Part shown: positions 7,678-14,047 of the stretch, piece after piece
Numbering within the stretch: the first letter of the stretch is position 1
Layout of the letters: the number at the start of each line of letters is the position of its first letter
DNA from: Cytidiella melzeri
Lineage: Eukaryota > Basidiomycota > Agaricomycetes > Polyporales > Irpicaceae
Direction: 5' to 3'
Assembly (NCBI GenBank): GCA_022592445.1
Contig: JABYQR010000645.1
Coordinates: forward strand, 1-14,047
DNA length: 14,047 nt
Notes under the pieces: generated by a model
What the model saw: the letters and a program-made list of their open reading frames with translations, nothing else
Database searches by the model: none
What the model was told of the DNA's origin: nothing
Program-made: the position numbers and the translations under genes

Positions 7678-8035
7678 GAAAATGAGCTAAAGACCAGGAT
7701 ATATTAGTACAGTGATAGATCTAGTACAAGGTGGACGTCACCTAAAGACCAGGAGGTAGAATCTGAGGTCTTTAGGGAGCTACAAGGTGGGTTTATATAC
7801 ATCTCAGACAAGGACCCCTGGTACCAGGTCTGTACTCCTAACACTGCCGTGAGAACATACGGTGTGCTATGGTGCGATGTTCTACAATGTTCTACAATGT
7901 TCCAGCACTTTCTATGATCATGTGACCAGTCTGTCACATGTACTTGATCACATGCAGGAGCCATGTGCTATCAATAAGATAAGATAAGGGAAAATAAAAG
8001 GAAAAGAAAAGTAAAAAGTGTGCATGTTTGTGACA
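7678..8035 (-). repeat. 3' LTR of element 2 (approximate)
   Basis: Directly after the polypurine tract the minus strand begins TGTCACAAACATGCACAC, with the canonical LTR 5' TG. The other end is placed at TTTTCA (minus strand; TGAAAA at 7678), giving 358 bp, but this end is uncertain because no second LTR copy is present for comparison. A TATA box TGTATATAAACC lies near 7788-7802 on the minus strand. The putative U3 contains a perfect 8-bp hairpin stem (CATGTGAC/GTCACATG, 7919-7940) and a ten-base tandem word (7879-7903). A hairpin CCTAAAGACC/GGTCTTTAGG (7741-7776) lies downstream of the TATA box, in the putative R/U5. Confidence 0.6.
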
Positions 8036-8048
8036 TTACCCCCCTCCT
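8036..8048 (-). other. Polypurine tract of element 2
   Basis: The minus strand reads AGGAGGGGGGTAA between the pol stop codon (TAG, 8047-8049, overlapping it) and the TGTCAC of the LTR. Position, purine run and immediate junction to TG are as expected for the plus-strand primer of an LTR retrotransposon. Confidence 0.75.
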
Positions 8049-8847
8049 AAAGGCCTTTTCTCTGGAAGGCAGGAGTTGAGTCTTTTCCGTCTTCCCACAA
8101 GGATACGCGTCGTAGAGTTTCTGAAGGTAGTTCCTCAAAATTCTCGTTGATTGGTCGGAAATTCATTGCCAAGAATAGAGATGCTGCGATTGGTCGTGGA
8201 GCTCCTGGGTGTTGTCTGTGGAAATCTTTGACAGCTTCATTGGCATGAGTGACGTTGGTTGCTGGTTCCCATAAATTTTCTGATTCTGGGTATCCTTTCC
8301 ACTTGACACAGTACTGAAACTCCTTCTTTCGCCCGAAGAATCTTGAATCAAGAATCTGTTCTACCTCGTACTCCTCTTCTTCGTCAACCACAATCGGCTC
8401 GGGTTCAGGAAATTCCCGGTTAGGGACCAAACTTGCCGTCTTGGCTGGTCGCAACCTATCCACATGAAACACCGGATGATGTTTGTCTCGAATGGTGAGT
8501 TTAACCCGGTAATTCAAATCCCCAATCTTTTCTAAAATCTCATAGGGACCATCTCGTTTTGGTGCTAGCTTTGCCACCGGCTGTTCCTTTGGATGTTTAT
8601 CGCATTCCACGTAGACTTTGTCTCCAACCTTAAACTGTGGAGCTTTTGCAACTCCGTGATCATAAAACTGTTTCATGCGTTCTGCTGTAAGTTGTAACGC
8701 AGCTTTAGCATCTTCTTGAGCTTCTCGAAGCGCTCAAAGACTTTCGTCTGCTGCGGGAACATTTGACACTGGGTTCAAAGGCACCTGGAACTCTGGTAGA
8801 TACCCATAGATCAGCTCAAAGGGAGCCTTCCCGGTGGACGAGTGTAC
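8047..8847 (-). pseudogene. Pol fragment: integrase C-terminus and chromodomain (element 2)
   Basis: After the TGA at 8848-8850 the frame continues VHSSTGKAPFELIYGYLPEF and, past a second TGA at 8734-8736, into MKQFYDHGV. In both stop positions Arg is expected, consistent with CGA to TGA. The GPY/F module reads RDGPYEILEKIGDLNYRVKL and is followed by the HPVFHVDRLRP motif and an acidic linker VVDEEEEYEVEQIL. The chromodomain is complete: VEQILDSRFF, FQYCVKWKGYPESENLWEP and a C-terminal helix AVKDFHRQHPG. The Tyr of YEVE and the Trp and Tyr of KWKGY, corresponding to the aromatic cage of HP1-type domains, are all kept. About 50 residues follow the chromodomain before the TAG at 8047-8049. In intact relatives this domain targets integration to methylated histone H3. 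Confidence 0.92.
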
Positions 8848-9995
8848 TCAGCTATTAAGCGCAAACTCCGCAATTGGTAACCAATCCACCCAGTCATCCT
8901 GTCTGAAGGAGCAGAACATTCGGAGATACTGTTCTATCTCTTGGTGCATACGTTCGGTTTTACCATCTGTCTGAGGATGGTACACAGTGGACATGGACGA
9001 CTTTACTCCAAGTGCATCGTAGATAGCACAAAGAAACTTAGACGCAAATACTGATCCGCGGTCTGAGATCATCTGGCGAGGTACACCATGGAGTTGAAAC
9101 ACGTTTGCAATATAATCTTGTACGTGTTCAGGAGTCTTCATGCTTTCCCGTGATGGGTAGCAATGCACCTGTGCTGTTGTTCGATCAACCACAACCGTGA
9201 TGGAATCATATCTTTTACATGGCGGCAGTTTGACAATGAAGTCCGTGGTAACACTTTCCCATGGGGCATTGGGTAGTTCTAGCGGATTGAGCGGACCGCG
9301 TGGTGGAGCAGGGTACGTATTTGTTCTTTGACAGGTGTCACATGTGTCTACGTAATCATTGACAAACCGTGTCATGCTGGGCCACCAGTAGTTCCGGGAT
9401 AGTAACTCCAGTGTTTTGTACCTGCCGGGATGTCTGGCAGCAGGTAAGTCATGGTGTCTCCAAACTAGTTCCTTTCGGATCTTGTCATCTTTAGGGACGT
9501 AAACTTTTCCCCGGAACAACAACAGTCCATTCTCCACGTTCCATTCTTTGAGTCCGTGGCTGAGAAGACAAGGTCCGAGTTTTTCGACTTTGGCAAGTGC
9601 TTCTGCTACCTCAGTCTCTCGAAGAGAACATTCACGGATACGTTTCAACAGGTCTCTGTCTGGCTGTACACTAGCTTGCCCACGTTGAGAAGCGGCAGCT
9701 CGGAAAACCTCAGGCGCTAAGGCTACTTGTGACAGATTGTCTTCTTCGTCTTTGACCTCGTGTTGACCCAATCGTGACATGGAGTCCAACTTTCCCATAG
9801 ATTTCCCGGGCTTTAGAATGATCTCAAAGTTGAAACATGAGAGAAATAGCGACCAACGTGCTTGACGACGTGTCAAGTTACGGGCTGTCTTCCAGTACTC
9901 AAGATTCTTATGATCAGAGAAAATAGGGAATTTCTCTGGTAGCCCTTCCAGGTAGTGACACCAGTTCTCAAGGGCTCGTACAATTGCCATGAGTT
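8848..9995 (-). pseudogene. Pol fragment: RNase H C-terminal half and integrase (element 2)
   Basis: The longest intact segment (about 380 codons) starts MAIVRALENWCHYLEGLPEK, then FPIFSDHKNLEYW (RNase H Asp) and TRRQARWSLFLSCFNFEI. The integrase zinc finger follows: HDLPAARHPG and CDTCQRT. The DDE core has Asp in TTDFIVKLP (9241-9243), Asp in ISDRGSVFASKF (9061-9063) and Glu in YHPQTDGKTERMHQ (8953-8955). There are 35 residues between the last two, the canonical DD35E. The segment ends FALNS at the TGA. It is joined to the preceding RT segment by a one-base deletion near 9996. All catalytic residues are present, so inactivity is due to the disrupted frame and not to active-site loss. Confidence 0.93.
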
Positions 9996-10728
9996 CTCAT
10001 TGTAAATCTCATAGTTTCGTTCGGTCTCAGTCATGCCCTCAGACCGATAGGCTACTGGGTGCCACGTGCCGTCTTCGGCTTGTTGTTCCAATACTCCTCC
10101 CATTGCATATCCGGATGCATCTGTTTCCAAACGTGTGGGTCTATCAAAACTCCACATTGCCAACACCGGTGCTTCCACAAATTGTCGGCGGAGTTCATCA
10201 AACGCCGACTGCTCTTCAGGGCCCCACTTCCAAGGTACCTTACCTGTGAGATGATCCAAGGGCTTACATATCTTCCCGAAGTCCCTGATGATTCTTTGGT
10301 AGAAATTTGCAAACCCGCAGAATCGGCGGATATCAGAGACATTCTGCGGTACAGGCCATTCAGCCACTGCCTTTACTTTGACAGGATCTATGCGTAACTG
10401 ATTGTGGCCAATGATGACGCCAAGGTACACCGTCTCCAACCTCTCAAACTCGCATTTCTCCGGATCCAAAAACAGGTCATGTTGCCTGAGCCGTTTTAGA
10501 ACTTCATGTACCACTTCTCGATGTTCAGATATATTCTTGGAGTAGATAAGAATGTCGTCCAAGTAAACCGTGACTTTGCCTTCGGCAATGAGGTCGGCAA
10601 AAATATCATTCATCATGTTCTGGAACGTAGCCGGAGAGTTTGTGAGTCCAAAGAACATGACAGTTGGTTCAAAGAGTCCACGGTTGGAAACAAACGCTGC
10701 CTTGTGTTCATCACCTTCTTTGATACGA
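9996..10728 (-). pseudogene. Pol fragment: RT palm, thumb and start of RNase H (element 2)
   Basis: After the frame change near 10728 the segment reads [39 protein letters not shown] and the intact active site VYLDDILIYSK (YLDD at 10554-10565). It continues with HREVVHEVLKRLRQHDLFLD, the RT thumb, ICKPLDHLTGK and FDELRRQF, then RNase H with ETDASGYAMGGVLEQ (Asp near 10118) and GMTETERNYEIYNE. The last motif holds the RNase H Glu. A one-base loss near 9996 then throws the frame. Length and motif spacing are normal for the family. Confidence 0.93.
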
Positions 10729-10930
10729 CATTGTTATATCCCCATCTGACATCTAGCTTGGTAAAGAACCTAGCGCCTCGCAGTCTGTCCATGAGTTTGG
10801 AGATCAACGGCAATGGATACCTGTTTTTGATAGTGACTTTGTTCAACTTCCGGTAATCCTGTACTGGGCGTAACTTTCCATCCTTTTTCTTGACAAAGAA
10901 GAAGGGTGACGCCATTGGGGACTTCGTCGG
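10729..10930 (-). pseudogene. Pol fragment: RT fingers and first catalytic Asp (element 2)
   Basis: Beginning just after the TGA at 10931-10933 the sequence reads [40 protein letters not shown] and [17 protein letters not shown]. The Asp of KLDVRWGY is the first RT catalytic residue. A base is missing near 10728, shown by [16 protein letters not shown] sequence appearing in the next frame. The frame that stays open to 10613 beyond this point encodes non-homologous sequence and is a product of the shift. Confidence 0.92.
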
Positions 10931-11515
10931 TCAAATGTACCCTTTTTCTAGGTTTTCTTGGATAAACTTATCAAGCTCTTCTTGCTCATGGTGTGAAAGC
11001 GGGTAAAATTTTGCGTGGAATCCTTTTGCTTCCGGAATCAACTCAATTGCATGGTCGTACAACTTGTGTTCTGGAAGTCGTTGAGATTCCGTTTCAGAGA
11101 AGATGTGAGCATGTTGACGATATTGTTCAGGTACCATCTCCTCAAAGGTTTTGACTGGTTTAACCCGGTTCTCGACTTCAGCTAGTTCACTAGAGTATGT
11201 GTATTCTGCTAGAGTGAACAAGCATTCGCCTTCTTGTACCATAGGTGTCGGACGTGTGTGTACAATGCGTCGGGGAGTTCCTTTTCCACCGAGCTGAGTA
11301 GTAGCCTGTGCCTGTAACTTCGGCGATTTGGCCCCATCCAAACTTCCTGAACCTTCCGTGGTCTCCTCGAGGTCTTCTTTGGACTCCTCCGTATCCACCG
11401 GCAAGTACGGAAGTTGTTCCACAACTTTCTGTAAACCTGGGGTCCTCTTCTTCCGTTTAGGCTCAGCTATTCTCTTAGCTGCAACCTTCTTCGCTTCCTC
11501 AACCTGTTTACCTAG
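10931..11515 (-). pseudogene. Pol fragment: protease-RT linker and start of RT (element 2)
   Basis: The segment starts QVEEAKKVAAKRIAEPKRKK, a basic stretch, followed by a poorly conserved acidic and Ser/Thr-rich linker (DTEESKEDLEETTEGSGS). It then enters the conserved RT entry region: VPEQYRQHAHIFSETESQRL, PEHKLYDHAIELIPEAKGFH, FYPLSHHEQEELDKFIQENL and EKGYI. It ends at TGA (10931-10933), where Arg is expected before the PTKSP motif. The linker length is ordinary for fungal chromoviruses. This frame is one base off the protease frame; the shift lies near 11515. Confidence 0.88.
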
Positions 11516-11763
11516 GTTTACACGCATCAGGACATCCATCCATCCTGATGATGCCTTCGTACCAATCAATGGTGGGGTTGTGGTACCTCAACCAATTGAT
11601 TCCTATGATTACATCTTCCGGCCCGATGTCGGTAACCGTGAAGATAGTCCTTTCCTCGTGGTCCCCTATCCTCATATTGAGAATGGCGACTTCATCAATA
11701 GCCCCGTCTTGATTTGGGGTTCCATCTATGTTGTACACCGGAATTGGTTGTTTCAAATTCCGG
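11516..11763 (-). pseudogene. Pol fragment: C-terminal half of aspartic protease (element 2)
   Basis: The minus strand reads NLKQPIPVYNIDGTPNQDG, then VTDIGPEDVIIGINWLRYHN and TIDWYEGIIRMDGCPDACKP, matching the C-terminal half of the gypsy-type retropepsin, including the conserved (I/L)(I/L)G-x-x-WL motif. The upstream part with the catalytic D(S/T)G is absent: before about 11763 the translation turns into unrelated sequence, although it stays open by chance to 11822. The fragment ends at a TAA around 11508-11510 after a frame change relative to the RT frame. Confidence 0.85.
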
Positions 11764-12339
11764 TGAAACACTGAGTCACGCTTCGAACTAAGAACAACCT
11801 TAAAGACAACACAACCAACCACGAAGTGGCAATAGAAGTGTAAAGGTGTGGAAGCGCGGAAGTGTTAAAGTAATGCGAGGTGGTCTAAGAGTCCTAGTTT
11901 TACCTGTGCTAGAAGAGCGACAAGGTTTTGTGATAAAGTTTATATGAAGGGAGCTAAACGGGCAACTACCACGCGTATCGCGGGTAAAAGGGGCAAGTCG
12001 GCGCGGTGAAAGCGAAAGAGTTATGGCGCGGCTCAAAGAGAACGCGCGGGAGATGTCGCGGCTTGTAGGAAAACGGCGCGCGGGGGAGGGGGACGCAGAA
12101 GGTAAACGCAGGCGCAATATGAATCTCGAACACAAAACGCGGTCGCTGGTGAAGGTGAAACAGTCGCTGTAAAACTCGGGCGCAGTGAAAGTGAACGCAG
12201 TAAGCTCGACGCAGTGAAGATGAAACGCAACGCAGTAACGCAGTAAAATAACGCAGTTAAAAAGCAAACGCAGTATAACGAAGCCGAGTGGAAACGTAAG
12301 AGAAAGTTAAACTAATAGCGCGCGGGTCGCAGCGGAAGG
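11764..12339. other. Unassigned region with a strong strand bias, pyrimidine-rich on the minus strand
   Basis: This lies between the truncated protease of element 2 and the minus-strand ORF at 12340. It is GC-rich compared with the first 11 kb and strongly C/T-biased on the minus strand. A 155-codon minus-strand ORF (11800-12267) is low complexity and shows no motif, so I do not call it a gene. The composition resembles a fungal leader or promoter region. The ACGCAGT array inside it is listed separately. Confidence 0.4.
12181..12274. repeat. Cluster of seven CGCAGT motifs
   Basis: The word CGCAGT, usually preceded by A and often by AA, occurs at 12181, 12196, 12210, 12231, 12239, 12252 and 12269, all in the same orientation (ACTGCG on the minus strand), with spacing of 8-21 bases. 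A seven-fold hit in 94 bases is far above chance. It could be a protein-binding array or a decayed minisatellite. Confidence 0.6.
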
Positions 12340-12882
12340 CTATGTGAGATCGCCGTCAATGGACTCGGCAGACTGCGCGCGGGGGCGGTAGTGTAGAACC
12401 ACACCTCCCGAGCGGCGATGCGTATTACAGGCGAACGCGTGGCCAACGACGACGTTGGTAGAGCTGGTAAGATTGAACTGCACTAGTTCGCACTCGTGAT
12501 CCTCGCCTTCAAAGTTTGGAGATAGCCAGCAATCTGGGTGCGGCGCGCGCGGGCGATCGCAATCGAGCGGGACGAAAGGTCCTGTACGTAGGGGAATTGG
12601 GTGGTCGCTCTGAGTGTCGCAATAGGAGCAGTTATCAAGCGAGTCCGCGACAGAGGCGACGGACGACGCTGGCGAGGGTGATTTAGGAGTTGATCTCTCA
12701 GGGGAGACCGTAGGCGCTGCTGAGGGCTCGGGCGGCGGCGTGGGCGCGGGGATGAGGGGATAACGGTGTAGAATCTCGCGCGGGAGCAGGCTGAAAGGGC
12801 AACGGCCTGTGGGTGAATGAGGAACAGTGGGACAGCAGCGGCAGACTCGAGGCGGGTTGTCGTTGTTGGACGCCGCGGGCAT
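12340..12882 (-). CDS. Hypothetical Pro/Ser-rich protein with Cys pairs (180 aa)
   Basis: I do not recognise this protein. It starts MPAASNNDNPPRVCRCCP, continues through a Pro/Ser/Ala-rich low-complexity stretch (about residues 45-85: PAPTPPPEPSAAPTVSPE and more), then a less biased half with CSYCDTQSDHP, PLRTGPFVPLDCDRPR, HPDCWLSPNFEGEDHECELV and FACNTHRRSGGV. Several Cys and His residues (CxCC, CxxC, later Cys/His) might form a zinc-binding unit, but the spacing matches no family I know. There is no signal peptide or membrane segment. The ATG lies about 150 bp downstream of a TATA box in the LTR at 12974-13616, so it may be transcribed from that LTR, or may be a degenerate first ORF of the same element. 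Other frames here are also open because the DNA is GC-rich, so the coding status is uncertain. Confidence 0.35.
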   Translation of the reverse strand: MPAASNNDNPPRVCRCCPTVPHSPTGRCPFSLLPREILHRYPLIPAPTPPPEPSAAPTVSPERSTPKSPSPASSVASVADSLDNCSYCDTQSDHPIPLRTGPFVPLDCDRPRAPHPDCWLSPNFEGEDHECELVQFNLTSSTNVVVGHAFACNTHRRSGGVVLHYRPRAQSAESIDGDLT

Positions 12883-13030
12883 AAACGTGGAAGAGATCGC
12901 AATGAGGCAACGCAGGAGAGGCTACAGCTAGGGACGCGAAGAGACTCCCTCGACGTGAACGCAAAGTGTAAAGTGTACTCTGGAAACTCGGGTGTGGATT
13001 GATTGATTTTCTGCGCAGTACAAACAACAC

Positions 13031-13042
13031 CTTTATATATAT
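13031..13042 (-). promoter_or_regulatory. TATA box in the orphan LTR
   Basis: The minus strand reads ATATATATAAAG, placed as expected for the U3/R border of an LTR and about 150 bp upstream of the ATG of the 12340-12882 ORF. It is the best promoter candidate in the right-hand part of the window. Confidence 0.5.
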
Positions 13043-13469
13043 CTTAAAGACCCTCTCCTAAACCTTTCCTTCTATGGCCTAAACCCAAACGCAAGAGCGA
13101 GAAAACGGGGTGGCAGAATACTTCCGTCTGCGGAGGCAAAAATGCCCAGCGAGTCGACGCCCGGCGGAACACAGCGTTGGTCGACGCAGAGTAGCGGCGC
13201 GCGCACTTGCGCTGAAGAGGCGCCAACCGTCGCGAGCAGGTGATGAGGCGCTGTCCAAGAGTTGCACAGCGTGGCGTGATAGGAGTCTTCCTGAAACGGG
13301 GTTCGCGTGTCAAGTTTCTTCTACCGTTGGTCTGACCCGTGTCCGAAACACTTGGTGGCTGGCCGGCCCATGCTCCGATGCAAAAGGGGCGTGTCTGTGT
13401 ATCAGAGTTCGGTGTGATTCCTCGGCCTCGGATGTTTCCGGCGCATTGCTCCTTGTCAAGTCCTCGGAT

Positions 13470-13509
13470 CCTCGGCGGACTCCTCGTGACCTCGGCGAAC
13501 TCCTCGTGC
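13470..13509. repeat. 20-bp tandem duplication in the LTR U3
   Basis: CCTCGGCGGACTCCTCGTGA (13470-13489) is directly followed by CCTCGGCGAACTCCTCGTGC (13490-13509), with two differences. Short tandem copies are common in LTR U3 regions, where they can hold factor-binding sites. Confidence 0.7.
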
Positions 13510-13616
13510 TCGTGACGCTGGGAAAGTTGAGGGACTTGCCGCTCAGGATGACGCGGGCCGCGCAAATGGCGGGCTGCTGCCGGGTCTCCGCGCCTAGCCG
13601 ATTTCCGGGCGTATCA

Positions 13617-13630
13617 TTCTCCCCCCAACT
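13617..13630 (-). other. Polypurine tract candidate next to the orphan LTR
   Basis: The minus strand reads AGTTGGGGGGAGAA immediately before the TGATACG that begins the LTR. If real, the internal region of the element should extend to higher coordinates. However, 13631-14047 shows no pol-like sequence on the minus strand, so either the element was truncated right behind its PPT or another sequence was inserted there. Confidence 0.45.
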
Positions 13631-13820
13631 AAAATCCGAACCGTCCCCGGTTCTCGCGTGGCAAGTCGAACCGTGGGAACCCTGACCACAAGGCTCCTCG
13701 CGCTATTGTGTTGTTGGACTTCGAGTTTTTCGCCCTCCCTTCCTCTGCTTCTCACCCTGCGCCTCCTTCTGCTTCCGCCCTCTAACTTCTCTTCCTCCCT
13801 CTGCTTCCGCTCTCTTCGAC

Positions 13821-14047
13821 ATGTCCGCACAGGCCTCATCTTCTCGTCGCGTCGCTCCTCGCCCAGCCACTCGCCGCAACCGCTCACCGCTCCGCACCAT
13901 GACCGCCCACGTGCGCAAAGCACTGACCCCTCCCCCTCTATCTCCTGCTGAGCAGTTGCTTGCCGTGCGCGAGCAGCTCGAAGCGTCCTCGGCGGTCCTC
14001 AACGCCGTCTTGCAGATACGGGGTGACCTGACTGGGGGTTGGGAGGA
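13821..14047 (+). CDS. Unidentified ORF, N-terminal 75 codons, runs off the window end
   Basis: The ORF begins with ATG at 13821 (purine at -3) after a 90-base strongly C/T-rich leader (about 13730-13820), the composition seen just upstream of fungal transcription and translation starts. It starts MSAQASSSRRVAPRPATRRN, a basic, disordered N-terminus, and then reads LTPPPLSPAEQLLAVREQLE followed by ASSAVLNAVLQIRGDLTGGW, which is likely helical. It is open to the last base. No domain is recognisable. The basic, Ser/Arg-rich start followed by a short helical stretch is also how several fungal Ty3/gypsy gag proteins begin, so a plus-strand gag is as likely as a host gene. Overlapping ORFs in other frames (13658-13951 +, 13703-14002 -) look like shadows. 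Confidence 0.4.
   Translation, partial: MSAQASSSRRVAPRPATRRNRSPLRTMTAHVRKALTPPPLSPAEQLLAVREQLEASSAVLNAVLQIRGDLTGGWE

Larger units (their letters stand above)
7678..11763 (-). mobile_element. 5'-truncated chromovirus (Ty3/gypsy) retrotransposon (element 2)
   Basis: Read on the minus strand, the order is partial protease, linker, RT, RNase H, integrase, chromodomain, stop codon, polypurine tract, LTR. This is the standard order for fungal chromoviruses. The 5' LTR, primer-binding site, gag and protease active site are absent, and homology stops near 11763. Pol is interrupted by TGA codons at 10931-10933, 8848-8850 and 8734-8736 and by small frameshifts near 11515, 10728 and 9996. Apart from these it is well preserved, with the RT YLDD and the integrase D, D and E all present, so it is younger than element 1. 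Confidence 0.93.
12974..13616 (-). repeat. Probable solo or orphan LTR of a second Ty3/gypsy family (minus orientation)
   Basis: Read on the minus strand, a purine tract (AGTTGGGGGGAGAA) is followed at once by TGATACGCCCGG, the usual PPT/LTR junction. About 570 bp further a TATA box (ATATATATAAAG, 13031-13042) is present. The minus strand then gives CAATCAATCC, CACCCGAGTTTCC and ends near GTACA (12974) or TTTACA (12967). The length is about 640 bp. It contains a 20-bp tandem duplication (13470-13509). It differs completely from the LTR at 7678-8035, so it belongs to another family. No primer-binding site is visible at its inner end. Its limits are inferred from TG/CA and the PPT only. Confidence 0.5.

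Noticed and set aside
9989..10856. Plus-strand ORFs overlapping the element 2 RT region (9989-10249, 10059-10397, 10506-10856)
   Set aside because: They are antisense shadows of the minus-strand RT/RNase H frame.
11800..12267. 155-codon minus-strand ORF joined to the protease side of element 2
   Set aside because: It is a low-complexity Ser/Thr/Leu/Arg translation of pyrimidine-rich DNA, with another overlapping open frame at 12033-12230. It does not resemble gag.
13044..13565. 173-codon minus-strand ORF and 191-codon plus-strand ORF (13110-13685) over the same stretch
   Set aside because: Long open frames on both strands are expected in GC-rich DNA. The stretch is better explained as an LTR (PPT junction, TATA box, tandem U3 repeat), and neither translation shows a known motif.
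7678..13616. Idea that the LTR at 12974-13616 is the 5' LTR of element 2
   Set aside because: Its ends (TGATACGCCCGG) and composition do not match the 3' LTR of element 2 (TGTCACAAACATG), and no gag or primer-binding site links them. The PPT-like run on its outer side argues for a separate element.

Overview
The window looks like a transposon graveyard from a filamentous fungus, most likely an Agaricomycete (mushroom-type basidiomycete). The basis is two decayed Ty3/gypsy pol genes. One resembles the chromodomain-bearing (chromovirus) lineage and the other a lineage I know as common in mushroom genomes. There are also LTRs with TATA boxes, a fungal-type 48-nt intron signature, and no bacterial operon, rRNA or tRNA signals. 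The species assignment is inference. No intact conserved host gene can be supported.

Layout from left to right. Positions 1-281 hold nothing I can identify. Positions 282-3273 (+) are a Ty3/gypsy pol remnant without LTRs, with four frame changes and at least six in-frame stops. It covers RT, RNase H, integrase and a degenerate C-terminal chromodomain-like region. Several catalytic Asp codons have become Asn by changes that fit CpG to CpA decay. Positions 3421-6918 hold a complicated inverted-repeat structure: a 793-bp arm A with tandem ~143-bp units B, a unique spacer, then C'-B'-A' inverted, then B-C again in forward orientation. This is the least explained part of the window and looks like a foldback-type or nested non-autonomous element. 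Positions 6919-7677 are a purine-rich stretch with a TATA-like box on + and an intron-like signature on -.

Positions 7678-11763 (-) are a 5'-truncated chromovirus. In element order they hold a protease C-terminal half, RT, RNase H, integrase, chromodomain, polypurine tract and 3' LTR. Its reading frame is broken by three TGA codons, each consistent with a former CGA, and by three small frameshifts. Gag, the protease active site and the 5' LTR are missing.

Positions 11764-14047 are clearly more GC-rich. They hold a pyrimidine-rich (- strand) stretch with an array of ACGCAGT motifs, a 180-codon minus-strand ORF of unknown function, a second and different LTR (about 12974-13616, -) just upstream of that ORF, and the start of a plus-strand ORF that runs off the window end and could be the start of a gag or of a host gene.

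There is no pathway to reconstruct. The two retroelements face each other across the inverted repeat, and both carry CpG-decay-like damage, which suggests a methylated, silenced region. If the inverted repeat is transcribed it could form long double-stranded RNA. Both of these are inferences from sequence pattern only.
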